From RGIG6353 sp964650465 (GTDB lineage Bacteria; Bacillota; Clostridia; Oscillospirales; SIG627), in NCBI GenBank assembly GCA_964650465.1, contig CAZYTA010000010.1, positions 1 to 64,000 on the forward strand: a stretch of DNA of 64,000 nt, in the 5' to 3' direction. The notes below the pieces were generated by a model. That model was given only the letters and a program-made list of their open reading frames with translations, ran no database searches and was not told the origin of the DNA. This document shows positions 1-7,740 of the stretch, piece after piece; position 1 is the stretch's first letter, and every line of letters begins with the position of its first letter. A program made the position numbers and the translations under genes.

Positions 1-35
1 CTCATGATTGAGGGGCAGGGGTGTTGAAGTGCGAT

Positions 36-224
36 TTATCGCGCTTTTTTATATCTTAGGAAATTGCATCTGAAACCACCTTGCCGTTTTACATTGTTTA
101 GTGTTATGCCGAGGTTGAATACCTCGGCACAGCCGATGTGCATTTCGTCAGCCTCAAGTACCTCCATGATCTCGTCAAGCATTTCAAAAAGCACAATTCC
201 CTTGGCTTTCCACGGCAGTTTCAT
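36..224 (-). CDS. Small unrecognised ORF whose 3' part is repeat sequence
   Basis: A 62-codon ORF with a good ribosome site (AAGGAAA) six bases before ATG at 224, just downstream of the isomerase-like gene. The first ~30 residues (starting MKLPWKAKGIVLFEMLDEIM) look like an ordinary acidic, amphipathic segment; no family is recognised. From about residue 32 to the stop the frame runs through the dispersed repeat, giving a basic tail ending in YKKAR. It may be a gene truncated by the repeat, or a small real gene whose stop is supplied by it. It would be co-transcribed with the isomerase-like gene, whose stop lies 11 bases upstream of this ATG. Confidence 0.4.
   Translation of the reverse strand: MKLPWKAKGIVLFEMLDEIMEVLEADEMHIGCAEVFNLGITLNNVKRQGGFRCNFLRYKKAR
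44..129 (-). repeat. Dispersed two-stem intergenic repeat, copy A (divergent)
   Basis: Read on the minus strand it carries the repeat hallmarks TAAACAATGTAAAACGGC, ATGCAATTTCCTAAG and an A-run. Its left part is diverged and holds a perfect 9-bp hairpin (TGCCGAGGT at 107-115 with ACCTCGGCA at 121-129). Other copies are at 1957, 19805, 21625, 37873, 45621, 45725, 52548, 55535 and 55640. This copy is read through by a short ORF. Confidence 0.6.
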
Positions 225-234
225 ATTATTTTCC

Positions 235-1005
235 TTATCTGAACAGTTCAAGTACAGGCTTAACTCCTTTTATTGCTTTGGGAACATCGGGAATAAAAGC
301 ACCTTCCAGACTTATTCTTGCATCGTAGCCGCACTTTTTCAAGGCGTTTGCCCAAGGTATGCAGGATTCTATATCGGAGGAGTCTGGAATTTTGCGGTCG
401 GCATTTGCACGGGCTATGTGTACATGATGTAAGAGACCGCCTGAATTTTCTATTGCATCAAGAGATTCTCCGCTTTTAAATACATGATAGAAATCTGCAA
501 GGCAGAAAACCTTTTCGTGAGCGGCTCTCTTACAAAACTCCAAGCCCTCGGCAACAGTGTTAATAAGGTTCGTTTCCTTGACCTGCAATGGCTCAATCAC
601 TATTTCCATTCCTACTTCGCCTGCAGCATCTCCGCATATACGAAGTACCCTTATAAATTGCTCTTCTGCTGTATTTCTGTCAAAGCCATCGGGAATTGTA
701 CGGGCACCACCGCTACCCAATACAGCTACTTTGCCACCGAGCTCAGCGGCACGTTTGAATCCGTTTTTTGCGTGCTCTTCAATTGCCTTAAGGTCAACAT
801 TGTCTCCTACGAGCTTAATATCGCTGCCGAAAAAACCGTTATAGGATTCGGCAGGGAAGGAGTAACGCTCAATCTCCTTATAAACCTTGGAAAATTCTCT
901 GTCACTCATTGAGGCAATAACATTAAAGCACAGCTCTATATAATCATATCCTTCGTCTTTTAAGAGTTTTATGTTTGTATAAGGGTTACACACACCGAAT
1001 TTCAT
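235..1005 (-). CDS. Sugar phosphate isomerase/epimerase-like TIM-barrel protein
   Basis: 256 residues from ATG at 1005, chosen because AAAGGTG stands seven bases upstream; a longer in-frame start at 1074 has no ribosome site. The protein has the pattern of the AP-endonuclease-2/xylose-isomerase-like barrel family: strand 1 KFGVCNPY, the GYDYIELCFN segment, a mid-protein VIEPLQ metal-ligand Glu, a CLADFYH segment with Asp and His, the HHVHIA segment, and a late ISLEGAF Glu. Family members isomerise or epimerise sugars, or cleave related compounds, using a divalent metal. The substrate cannot be read from the sequence. Divergent from the deacetylase at 1098; cytoplasmic. Confidence 0.8.
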   Translation of the reverse strand: MKFGVCNPYTNIKLLKDEGYDYIELCFNVIASMSDREFSKVYKEIERYSFPAESYNGFFGSDIKLVGDNVDLKAIEEHAKNGFKRAAELGGKVAVLGSGGARTIPDGFDRNTAEEQFIRVLRICGDAAGEVGMEIVIEPLQVKETNLINTVAEGLEFCKRAAHEKVFCLADFYHVFKSGESLDAIENSGGLLHHVHIARANADRKIPDSSDIESCIPWANALKKCGYDARISLEGAFIPDVPKAIKGVKPVLELFR

Positions 1006-1023
1006 GATTTTCACCTTTCTGTA

Positions 1024-1053
1024 TTGACTTTTTATTATCAATTGAATTATAAT
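1024..1053 (+). promoter_or_regulatory. Predicted sigma-A promoter of the deacetylase gene
   Basis: TTGACT at 1024-1029 and TATAAT at 1048-1053 with an 18-base spacer, ending 44 bases before the ATG at 1098. Confidence 0.65.
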
Positions 1054-1097
1054 ACATTTGAAACCAAAAATCAAGATAAAAAAGAGAGGTTTTGATA

Positions 1098-1952
1098 ATG
1101 GGCTACAGATTTATAAGATTTCCTGAAGGAAAAGGAAAAGCTGTAACATTCAGCTACGATGACGGAGTAAAGGCTGATATCAGGCTGTCAGAAACACTTA
1201 CACGTTATGGGATGAAGGGTACTTTCAATATTAACAGCGCTTTTGTTGGAATCAACGAAAATAAGCTGACTGCTGATGAAATAAGAGAGCATATTATCGA
1301 AAAAGGACACGAGGTTGCCCTTCACGGTGCAACTCACATTGCTCCCGGCAGAGCAACGCCTCTTGAAGGTATAAAGGACACATTGAATTGCCGCCTCGGA
1401 CTTGAAAAAATGTTTGGCATGATTATCCGCGGTATGGCATATCCCGATAGCGGTATAAGAGTTTTTGAAAACGGTTCAAGCCTTGAAACCGTAAAGAAAT
1501 ACCTTGCCGACCTTGGCGTAGCATATTCAAGAACCTTGGCGGGTGACAATGATTCGTTCAGTATCCCTTCGTCATGGTATGAATGGATGCCTACAGCCCA
1601 TCATAACAACCCCAATATTATGAAATGGATAGACAAGTTTATTGCAATAAATACAGAGCAGGGATATATTTCCACAAGGGGTGCAAAGCTGTTTTATATC
1701 TGGGGCCATGCCTACGAATTTAACAACAATGATAACTGGGACCACCTTGAAGAAATATGCCAAAAGCTTTCCGGCAGGGAGGATACCTGGTATGCAACAA
1801 ACATTGAGATATACGACTATGTTACTGCCTACAATTCACTGATATGGTCGGCAGATGGGGGTAGAGTATACAATCCCACGCTTAAAACAATATGGTTTGA
1901 GGAAAACGGAATATTGCACAGAATAGATTCCGGAGAAACTGTAAAAATATAA
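1098..1952 (+). CDS. Polysaccharide deacetylase (NodB/CE4-type)
   Basis: 284 residues from ATG at 1098, eight bases after GAGAGG; a TTG two codons upstream lies too close to the ribosome site. The NodB fold is shown by TFSYDDG near residue 18 (catalytic base Asp plus metal Asp) and by HGATH near residue 76 (the two metal-binding His). CE4 enzymes remove N- or O-acetyl groups from chitin-, peptidoglycan- or xylan-type glycans. There is no signal peptide or membrane segment, so it probably acts inside the cell on imported oligosaccharides or small molecules, unlike the secreted peptidoglycan deacetylases. It is followed by a dispersed repeat copy and a strong terminator. Confidence 0.85.
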   Translation: MGYRFIRFPEGKGKAVTFSYDDGVKADIRLSETLTRYGMKGTFNINSAFVGINENKLTADEIREHIIEKGHEVALHGATHIAPGRATPLEGIKDTLNCRLGLEKMFGMIIRGMAYPDSGIRVFENGSSLETVKKYLADLGVAYSRTLAGDNDSFSIPSSWYEWMPTAHHNNPNIMKWIDKFIAINTEQGYISTRGAKLFYIWGHAYEFNNNDNWDHLEEICQKLSGREDTWYATNIEIYDYVTAYNSLIWSADGGRVYNPTLKTIWFEENGILHRIDSGETVKI

Positions 1953-1956
1953 TACA

Positions 1957-2042
1957 AAAAGCGGCAGACGCCACTCGTAATGCTCTCCTATCGTTACGAT
2001 TGTATTATACGGCTCGGACTCATGCAATTTCATAGTAAATAG
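1957..2042 (+). repeat. Dispersed two-stem intergenic repeat, copy B (shortened)
   Basis: Starts five bases after the deacetylase stop. Left hairpin GGC-AGAC-GCC, then AATGCTC, CCTATCGTTA, TATACGGC and the tail ATGCAATTTC. The middle is shorter than in the copies at 55535 and 55640. Confidence 0.65.
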
Positions 2043-2044
2043 AA

Positions 2045-2079
2045 AAAATTGGTCTGTAGTATTTACAGACCAATTTTTA
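2045..2079. terminator. Intrinsic terminator, probably bidirectional
   Basis: AAAAATTGGTCTGTA pairs with TACAGACCAATTTTT around a short loop, with A- and T-runs on both sides. It ends the deacetylase transcript and faces the HAD gene, which runs the other way. Confidence 0.85.
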
Positions 2080-2103
2080 TGCAAAAGCGACGAATAATTG
2101 TAG

Positions 2104-2125
2104 GGACCGATGTCCTCGACGGTCC
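2104..2125. repeat. Small palindromic element
   Basis: GGACCG at 2104-2109 pairs with CGGTCC at 2120-2125. There is no T-tract, so it is not an obvious terminator. From general familiarity it resembles short GC-rich palindromes found between genes in gut Clostridia; no other copy was seen here. Confidence 0.4.
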
Positions 2126-2172
2126 GGGGTTTGTGCATATTGTGAGTTTTGCTACAGCCTCTTTTTGTATTA

Positions 2173-2811
2173 TTAAAACTCTTTTTTCAGCATATCCGCG
2201 AAATCCTTGACATAGATATCGGATACTGCTTCTATTTCGTTGGCGTACTGCGCCGAGGTGTCATCGTACATTGCAACGGTATACATTCCCGATGCTTTTG
2301 CTGTAGTGATGGCGGTGAGGTTATCGTCTACAAAAACGCAATCGCCGACCGTTGTATTCAGTCTTTCCGCTGCCATTTCGTATATTATCACCTCGGATTT
2401 GGTATGACCGAAGTCATCTATTGTCCACACCTTATCAAACAGGTGATATACACCGTTATTCTGCAAGCACTCGTCAACATACAGGTGAGGTGATGCAGTC
2501 AGGACACTTACCTTGTGTCCCCGTTGGATAAGCGTCTCCAGTGTATATGACACATTTTTCTTCAGTTTTACATTTGTAGTGTACTCTTTGTAAAGCGTTT
2601 TTGAGATATTGTCCAGATAGTCCTCAAGAGAAATATCAAGTCCCAATGAAATTGTGTGCTGTGATGCCCTGTAGTTGCCCAGAGGTGTTATAGTGTTTAC
2701 AAACCCTGCGGGAACAGGAATTCCTGCACTTTTCAATGCATCAATGTGTACTCCCGCCCATGTAGGCATTGAGTCAACCAATGTTCCGTCAAAATCAAAA
2801 ATGTAGTTCAT
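2173..2811 (-). CDS. HAD-superfamily phosphatase (beta-phosphoglucomutase/Gph-like)
   Basis: 212 residues, ATG preceded by AAGGTG. Motif I is FDFDGTLVDS (nucleophile Asp6, acid/base Asp8). Motif II is the VLTASP segment, motif III a Lys in the HTKSEV region, motif IV VFVDDNLTA. The helical cap between residues ~15 and 85 makes it subfamily I. Such enzymes hydrolyse small phosphorylated sugars such as phosphoglycolate or hexose phosphates, or mutate beta-glucose 1-phosphate; the exact substrate cannot be told. It lies 50 bases downstream of the first lipoprotein gene on the same strand, so read-through co-expression is plausible. Confidence 0.85.
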   Translation of the reverse strand: MNYIFDFDGTLVDSMPTWAGVHIDALKSAGIPVPAGFVNTITPLGNYRASQHTISLGLDISLEDYLDNISKTLYKEYTTNVKLKKNVSYTLETLIQRGHKVSVLTASPHLYVDECLQNNGVYHLFDKVWTIDDFGHTKSEVIIYEMAAERLNTTVGDCVFVDDNLTAITTAKASGMYTVAMYDDTSAQYANEIEAVSDIYVKDFADMLKKEF

Positions 2812-2826
2812 GTTTGCACCTTAAAT

Positions 2827-2855
2827 TCAGCCATCGGCATAGCGCCGATGGCTGA
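2827..2855. other. Stable hairpin between lipoprotein 1 and the HAD gene
   Basis: TCAGCCATCGGC pairs with GCCGATGGCTGA. On the minus strand the T-run precedes the hairpin instead of following it, so termination is uncertain. It could be an mRNA stabiliser for the lipoprotein message, or a weak terminator allowing read-through. Confidence 0.5.
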
Positions 2856-2861
2856 AAAAAA

Positions 2862-4352
2862 TTATCCTAACTTATCAAATACCTTAACTATTTTCTTGAA
2901 ATGGAGTCTTGCAGGGTTATACTTCTTTGCATAGTATGACTCAAAATTGGATTGACCGCTGGTAAACATACCGCTGAGCATAAACGCAAAGCCCTGGAAG
3001 CCGTCATAGAGATAACCGAACTCGTACATACGTCCGTCGATTATCATATCAAGTATTTCCTTGGACTCGGAGTCACGAAGGTATCTTGTTTTCAGTGCTA
3101 TCTCGTAGAGAGTGGGAATAACCTGCTTATAGGATTCGGCAGAAAGAGCTTCTACAACAGTACCAACGAATTCGGTGTCCTTTACTGTCTTGGGTACTGC
3201 AAGAACAGTATGCTCACCGGGTGACATTGTGTAGTAGTTCTGCTGATTCTCATTCCACTTAGGCATGGGAAGCATACCGTACTCATCTTCAAAATTTCTC
3301 AGCTGCTCACCTGTGGGAGAGCCGATGGAAGCAAGAGCGAAAATTGCCTGCTTGTTATAGAACAAGTCCATACCCTGAGGCTGATCGTTGTCGGGTCTGT
3401 AGTGTACACCGTTGGTGTTAAAGCAGAGGTCATAAATATTCTGAACGATATTGTTTATCTTGTCTGTCTTTACAGCTATCTGAGGTATGCCGTCTGCATC
3501 CTTCTTCACTGTGGGATTGTCAAACGCCCACAGCCAAGGATTGATACCGCAGCCATACTCGTGTCCCTGAGCGAAGCCGTAGAAGTCGCTGTCAGTTCTG
3601 TCACCTGAGCCGTCGGAGTCAATGTAAATGTCTTTTACAAGATTGTAGAAATAGTCGTATGTCCAATCGCCCTGAAGAACTACATCGTAAAGGTTGCCCA
3701 TATCGTATGCTGCCGCAAGGTTTTTGTTGAACATCATACATTTAGCGCCGGATATTGCGGTGTAGTTAAAGTCGGAGATTGCAAGAATACACTTACCGTC
3801 ATATGTCAGGTCGGTAGCACAGCTTGCCGCCCACCAGGGCTTTGAAAAGTCGATGTTGGGAATATCGTACCAATTCAGGAAAATATTCTTAAGTACGGTT
3901 GTGCCTGCAGAGGCGGAGTGTGAGCAGAAGAGGTCAAACTCATCCGCACCCGACATAACATTCTTTTCTACCCATGACTGTACATCATAGTAGATAGCCT
4001 GATATGCCACTTCAATTTCAAAATTGAAACGATCTTCTACAGTTTTGTTTCTGTTGTACTTTGCATCGGCAATAAGGTTACCCTTGTTTCTGTCCTCTTC
4101 CTTGATGAAATACTCGTCTGTTCTGTGACCGGCTATTCGGAACTTTCTTCCGCCGAAATCGTAATCGCCAAGCTCATCATCTATTGCTGCACGTTCTGCA
4201 AAGATATCTCCTTCTGTGAGCTCAACATTGCTTACTGTTTCTTTGCTTGTGTCCTTTACTTCTTCCTTGTCTTCACTGCAGGATGCTAAGGTAAATGTGA
4301 GTGATGACAAAAGGAGTGTAAGGGCAAGAATGATGGAAAGTGTTTTTTTCAT
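2862..4352 (-). CDS. Solute-binding lipoprotein 1 of a tandem triplet (ABC sugar type)
   Basis: 496 residues. A signal peptide with lipobox LASC puts the lipid-anchored Cys at 25, followed by a charged linker. The rest fits a large extracellular solute-binding protein of the carbohydrate ABC class: an early GGRKFRIAGH strand, a mid-protein FNKNLAAAYDMG segment, and a C-terminal helix-rich YKQVIPTLYEIALKTRYLRD region typical of Clostridial members. It should sit on the outer face of the membrane and deliver a glycan to a permease, but no permease or ATPase gene is nearby. It is very similar to the next two genes over its whole length, and all three have 496 residues. Own promoter and upstream terminator. 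Ligand unknown. Confidence 0.85.
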   Translation of the reverse strand: MKKTLSIILALTLLLSSLTFTLASCSEDKEEVKDTSKETVSNVELTEGDIFAERAAIDDELGDYDFGGRKFRIAGHRTDEYFIKEEDRNKGNLIADAKYNRNKTVEDRFNFEIEVAYQAIYYDVQSWVEKNVMSGADEFDLFCSHSASAGTTVLKNIFLNWYDIPNIDFSKPWWAASCATDLTYDGKCILAISDFNYTAISGAKCMMFNKNLAAAYDMGNLYDVVLQGDWTYDYFYNLVKDIYIDSDGSGDRTDSDFYGFAQGHEYGCGINPWLWAFDNPTVKKDADGIPQIAVKTDKINNIVQNIYDLCFNTNGVHYRPDNDQPQGMDLFYNKQAIFALASIGSPTGEQLRNFEDEYGMLPMPKWNENQQNYYTMSPGEHTVLAVPKTVKDTEFVGTVVEALSAESYKQVIPTLYEIALKTRYLRDSESKEILDMIIDGRMYEFGYLYDGFQGFAFMLSGMFTSGQSNFESYYAKKYNPARLHFKKIVKVFDKLG

Positions 4353-4403
4353 AAAATTCTCCTGTATACTTTTTAAATTTTATGCCTTTTATCTATATTT
4401 ATT

Positions 4404-4432
4404 ATTTTACTATAAAACTTCATTTCTGTAAA
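4404..4432 (-). promoter_or_regulatory. Predicted promoter of lipoprotein 1
   Basis: On the minus strand TTTACA (4427-4432), 17-base spacer, TAAAAT (4404-4409). The same arrangement, immediately after a near-identical terminator, stands in front of all three lipoprotein genes. Confidence 0.65.
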
Positions 4433-4438
4433 CAAAAT

Positions 4439-4474
4439 AAATGCACAAAAAAGATTTCTCTTTTTTGTGCATTT
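4439..4474 (-). terminator. Terminator of lipoprotein 2 (repeated unit)
   Basis: AAATGCACAAAAAAG pairs with CTTTTTTGTGCATTT. Nearly identical hairpins are at 6042 and 7657. The A/T symmetry lets it work in either direction. Confidence 0.85.
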
Positions 4475-4485
4475 GTTTTGAAAGC

Positions 4486-5976
4486 TTATCCGAGCTTATC
4501 AAATACCTTGACTATCTTTTTGAAATGAAGCCTTGCATTGGGGTATTTTTTTGCATAGTATGATTCGAAATTTGAGTTTTGAGAGTGCATTAAAGAGCCG
4601 AGCATAAAGCCGAAGCCCTGGAAGTTGTCATATATATAACCGAAGTCATATACACGTCCGTCAATGAGCAGATCAAGAACCTCTTTTGATTCGTTATCTC
4701 TGAGATATCTTGTTTTAAGGGCTATTTCATAAAGAGTAGGAATAACTTGCTTGTAGGATTCAGCGGAAAGTGCCTCTACAAGTGTACCTACAAACTCTGT
4801 ATCCTTAACTGTTTTTGGTACAGCCATACAGGTATGTTCACCGGATGCCATAGTGTGATATGCATTCTGATTTTCATCCCACTTGGGGAAGGGAAGAACG
4901 CCGTATTCATCCTCAAAGTTACGAAGTCCTTCTCCTGTAGGAGATGAAATAGATGCAGTAGCAAATATAGCCTGTTTGTTAAGAAGAAGAGTAAGACCTT
5001 GAGGAGCAGTATTGTCGGGCTCGTAATGAACACCGTTTGTATTGTAGAAGAAATCGTAAAGAGAAGTAACGATATCGTTTATTTTTTCGGTTTTTACTGC
5101 TACCACCGGGATTCCGTCCTCGTCTTTTGCAACTGTGGGATTGTCAAATGCCCAAAGCCACGAGCTATCGCAACACTGGTACGCTCCGGACTGAGCAAAA
5201 CCGAAGAAATCACCTGTGTTTCTATCACCGGAGCCATCCGTGTCAGCGTAGATGTCTTTTACAAGATTATAGAAATAATCAAAAGTCCATTTGCCGCTTA
5301 GAACCACATCATAGAGGTTTCCAAGGTCATAAGCATTTGCAAGGTTTTTGTTGAATATTATGCAGTAAGAGCCTGATATAGCTGAAAAGTTGAAGTCTGA
5401 TACTGCAAGAATACACTTGCCGTCATAGGTAAGCTCGTTTGCACAGCTGGATGACCACCAGGGCTTTGTGAAATCAACATTGGGAATATCATACCAGTTG
5501 AGAAATACATTTTTCAGAACAACACCGCCTGCTGATGCTGTGTGAGAGGCAAACAGGTCGAATTCATCGGCACCTGACATAACTGTCTTTGTTACCCATG
5601 CGGTAACATCGCTGTATGTACCTGTGTAGGTGATTTCTATTTCGGCGTTAAAACGGTTTTCAACCGTTGTGTTACGGTTGAACTTTGCATCTGCAATAAG
5701 GTCTCCCTTGTTTCTGTTGTCTTCTTCTACGAAGAAATCAGAGGGCTTATGAGTAGCAATTCTGAACTTTTTGCCACCGAAGTCATATTCTCCAAGCTCG
5801 TCGGATACAGCCGCGCGCTCAGCGAAAATATCCCCCTCCTCAGCGGGAGCTGTTGTATCTGCTGTCTTTTCCGTGTCACCCTTTTTGGTTTCATCCTTGC
5901 CGCAGGAGGTAAGTGTTAATGCCACAGATGAGAAAAGCAGTAAAAGTGCCAATGTAAGTGAAATAATTCTTTTCAT
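4486..5976 (-). CDS. Solute-binding lipoprotein 2 of a tandem triplet
   Basis: 496 residues; signal peptide with lipobox LTSC, Cys25. It aligns without obvious gaps to its neighbours, sharing GDIFAERAA just after the linker, MSGADEFDLF, NWYDIPN, AIFA-SPTGE-LRNFEDEYG and the ending KKIVKVFDKLG. It differs most in presumed ligand-facing segments: ATHKPSDFF replaces AGHRTDEYF, and AYQCCDSS replaces the GYGC/WQCA segments. This suggests related but not identical ligands. AGG-rich ribosome site (GGAGG) before ATG at 5976. Family role as for lipoprotein 1; no transporter partner is visible. Confidence 0.85.
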   Translation of the reverse strand: MKRIISLTLALLLLFSSVALTLTSCGKDETKKGDTEKTADTTAPAEEGDIFAERAAVSDELGEYDFGGKKFRIATHKPSDFFVEEDNRNKGDLIADAKFNRNTTVENRFNAEIEITYTGTYSDVTAWVTKTVMSGADEFDLFASHTASAGGVVLKNVFLNWYDIPNVDFTKPWWSSSCANELTYDGKCILAVSDFNFSAISGSYCIIFNKNLANAYDLGNLYDVVLSGKWTFDYFYNLVKDIYADTDGSGDRNTGDFFGFAQSGAYQCCDSSWLWAFDNPTVAKDEDGIPVVAVKTEKINDIVTSLYDFFYNTNGVHYEPDNTAPQGLTLLLNKQAIFATASISSPTGEGLRNFEDEYGVLPFPKWDENQNAYHTMASGEHTCMAVPKTVKDTEFVGTLVEALSAESYKQVIPTLYEIALKTRYLRDNESKEVLDLLIDGRVYDFGYIYDNFQGFGFMLGSLMHSQNSNFESYYAKKYPNARLHFKKIVKVFDKLG

Positions 5977-6006
5977 GGTTTTCCTCCGTAATTTTTATTA
6001 CACTTT

Positions 6007-6035
6007 ATTTTACCATACATTGCCCTTTTAGTAAA
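6007..6035 (-). promoter_or_regulatory. Predicted promoter of lipoprotein 2
   Basis: Minus strand TTTACT (6030-6035), 17-base spacer, TAAAAT (6007-6012). Confidence 0.65.
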
Positions 6036-6041
6036 CAAAAT

Positions 6042-6077
6042 AAATGCACAAAAAAGCCGAAGCCTTTTTGTGCATTT
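6042..6077 (-). terminator. Terminator of lipoprotein 3 (repeated unit)
   Basis: AAATGCACAAAAA / TTTTTGTGCATTT stem with an AGCCGAAGCC-type loop region. Second copy of the terminator family. Confidence 0.85.
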
Positions 6078-6090
6078 GTATGCTTGAATA

Positions 6091-7581
6091 TTAGCCTAAC
6101 TTATCGAATACCTTGACAATCTTCTTGTAGTGAAGTCTTGCCGAGTTGTACTTCTTCTGGTAGTATGACTCGAAGTTGTTGTTATCGTTTTCAAACATCG
6201 AACCGAGCATAAAGCCAAAGCCCTCGAAGCCGCCGTAGATGTAACCGAAGTCATACATACGGCCGTCGATAACGATGTCAAGTACCTCCTTGGACTCGTT
6301 ATCTCTGAGGTATCTGGTCTTAAGAGCTATCTCGTAAAGAGTGGGGATAACCTGCTTGTAGGATTCAGCGGAAAGAGCTTCTATAACTGTTCCTACAAAC
6401 TCTGTATCCTTAACTGTCTTGGGTACTGCAAGAACTGTATGCTCACCGGGAGTCATAGTGTAGTAATTCTGCTGGTTCTCGTCCCACTTGGGAAGGGGAA
6501 GCATACCGTACTCGTCCTCGAAATTACGAAGACCTTCACCTGTGGGTGAGCCTATACCGCCCATAGCGAATACTGCCTTCTTGTTAAGGAAGAGGTCCAT
6601 ACCCTGACCTGACTCGTTATCTCTTCTGTAGTGAACACCGTTTGAGTTGAAGAGATAGTCATAAAGACCTGTAACGATGTTGTTTATCTTGTCTGTCTTA
6701 ACCGAGATGGTGGGAACACCCTCCTCGTTCTTTGTAACGGTGGGGTTATCGAAAGCCCAGAGCCATGTGGAAATAGCACACTGCCATGCGTGAGACTGAG
6801 CGAAGCCGTAGAAGTCTCCGTCGGACTTGTCACCCGAGCCGTCCTCGTCGATGTAAACATCCTTGGTAAGCTCTACAAAGTAATCAAAGGTCCAATCGCC
6901 GTTAAGTACAACATCATAAAGGTCGCCCATGTCATATGCTGCCGCAAGGTTCTTGTTGAAGAACATTGCCATAGCACCTGTAACCGCTGTGTAGTTGAAG
7001 TCTGAGATAGCAAGGATACACTTGTTATCGTAGGTAAGCTCGTTTGCACAGCTTGATGCCCACCAGGGCTTTGAAAAATCAACATTGGGAATGTCATACC
7101 AGTTAAGGAATACATTCTTAAGAACTGTGCCGCCTGCCGATGCGCCGTGTGAGCAGAAAAGGTCAAACTCGTCTGCGCCCGACATAACAGTCTTTGCAAC
7201 CCATGACTGTACATCGTAGTAGATAGCCTGATAAGCAACCTCGATTTCGAAGTTGAAGCGGTCCTCTACTGTCTTGTTTCTTGCATACTTAGCGTCTGCA
7301 ATAAGGTCGCCCTGGTTTCTTTTGTCTTCCTCGATGAAGTATTCGTCTGTTCTGTGGCCTGCAATACGGAACTTTCTTCCGCCGAAGTCATATTCACCAA
7401 GCTCATCGGAAATAGCCGCACGCTCAGCAAAAATGTCACCCTCTACAGCAGGACCGTCATCAATAACGGTTTCTGCCTTTTTCTTTGTTTCCTCTTCTTC
7501 CTCGCCGCATGACACAAGTGTAAGTGTCAATGTTGAGCAGAGAAGGAGGAGCGCAAGTAAAAGTGAAATAATTCTTTTCAT
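6091..7581 (-). CDS. Solute-binding lipoprotein 3 of a tandem triplet
   Basis: 496 residues; lipobox LVSC with Cys25, then a run of Glu and Lys (EEEEETKKK) as linker. It is closer to lipoprotein 1 than to lipoprotein 2: both share AGHRTDEYFI, the AYQAIYYDVQSWV segment and the NYYTM-PGEHTVLAVPKT stretch. This is the gene nearest the GH39-GH2 operon and follows a terminator, so expression is probably separate from it. Ribosome site AAGGAGAG before the ATG. Role and limits as for lipoprotein 1. Confidence 0.85.
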   Translation of the reverse strand: MKRIISLLLALLLLCSTLTLTLVSCGEEEEETKKKAETVIDDGPAVEGDIFAERAAISDELGEYDFGGRKFRIAGHRTDEYFIEEDKRNQGDLIADAKYARNKTVEDRFNFEIEVAYQAIYYDVQSWVAKTVMSGADEFDLFCSHGASAGGTVLKNVFLNWYDIPNVDFSKPWWASSCANELTYDNKCILAISDFNYTAVTGAMAMFFNKNLAAAYDMGDLYDVVLNGDWTFDYFVELTKDVYIDEDGSGDKSDGDFYGFAQSHAWQCAISTWLWAFDNPTVTKNEEGVPTISVKTDKINNIVTGLYDYLFNSNGVHYRRDNESGQGMDLFLNKKAVFAMGGIGSPTGEGLRNFEDEYGMLPLPKWDENQQNYYTMTPGEHTVLAVPKTVKDTEFVGTVIEALSAESYKQVIPTLYEIALKTRYLRDNESKEVLDIVIDGRMYDFGYIYGGFEGFGFMLGSMFENDNNNFESYYQKKYNSARLHYKKIVKVFDKLG

Positions 7582-7614
7582 TTTTCTCTCCTTAAATATA
7601 AGTATTAATGCACT

Positions 7615-7643
7615 ATATTACAGTATATCAAATTATTTGTAAA
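7615..7643 (-). promoter_or_regulatory. Predicted promoter of lipoprotein 3
   Basis: Minus strand TTTACA (7638-7643), 17-base spacer, TAATAT (7615-7620). Confidence 0.6.
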
Positions 7644-7656
7644 TAGTAAATTAAGT

Positions 7657-7692
7657 AAATGCACAAAAAAGCAATGACTCTTTTGTGCATTT
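7657..7692 (-). terminator. Terminator after the GH2 gene (repeated unit)
   Basis: AAATGCACAAAA / TTTTGTGCATTT stem. Third copy of the terminator family, placed after GH2 and before the lipoprotein 3 promoter. Confidence 0.8.
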
Positions 7693-7740
7693 ATCTAACA
7701 AAAGGGATTCTTTGGATGAAAAATCAATATTGGGGTATTG

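Noticed and set aside
484..912. Plus-strand ORF of 142 codons opposite the isomerase-like gene
   Set aside because: Antisense of a recognised barrel protein with a good ribosome site; composition is Cys/Phe/Tyr-rich as expected for a shadow frame.
2862..7581. Assembly duplication of one lipoprotein gene
   Set aside because: The three copies differ throughout the protein, in signal peptide and in promoter bases, so they are real paralogues.
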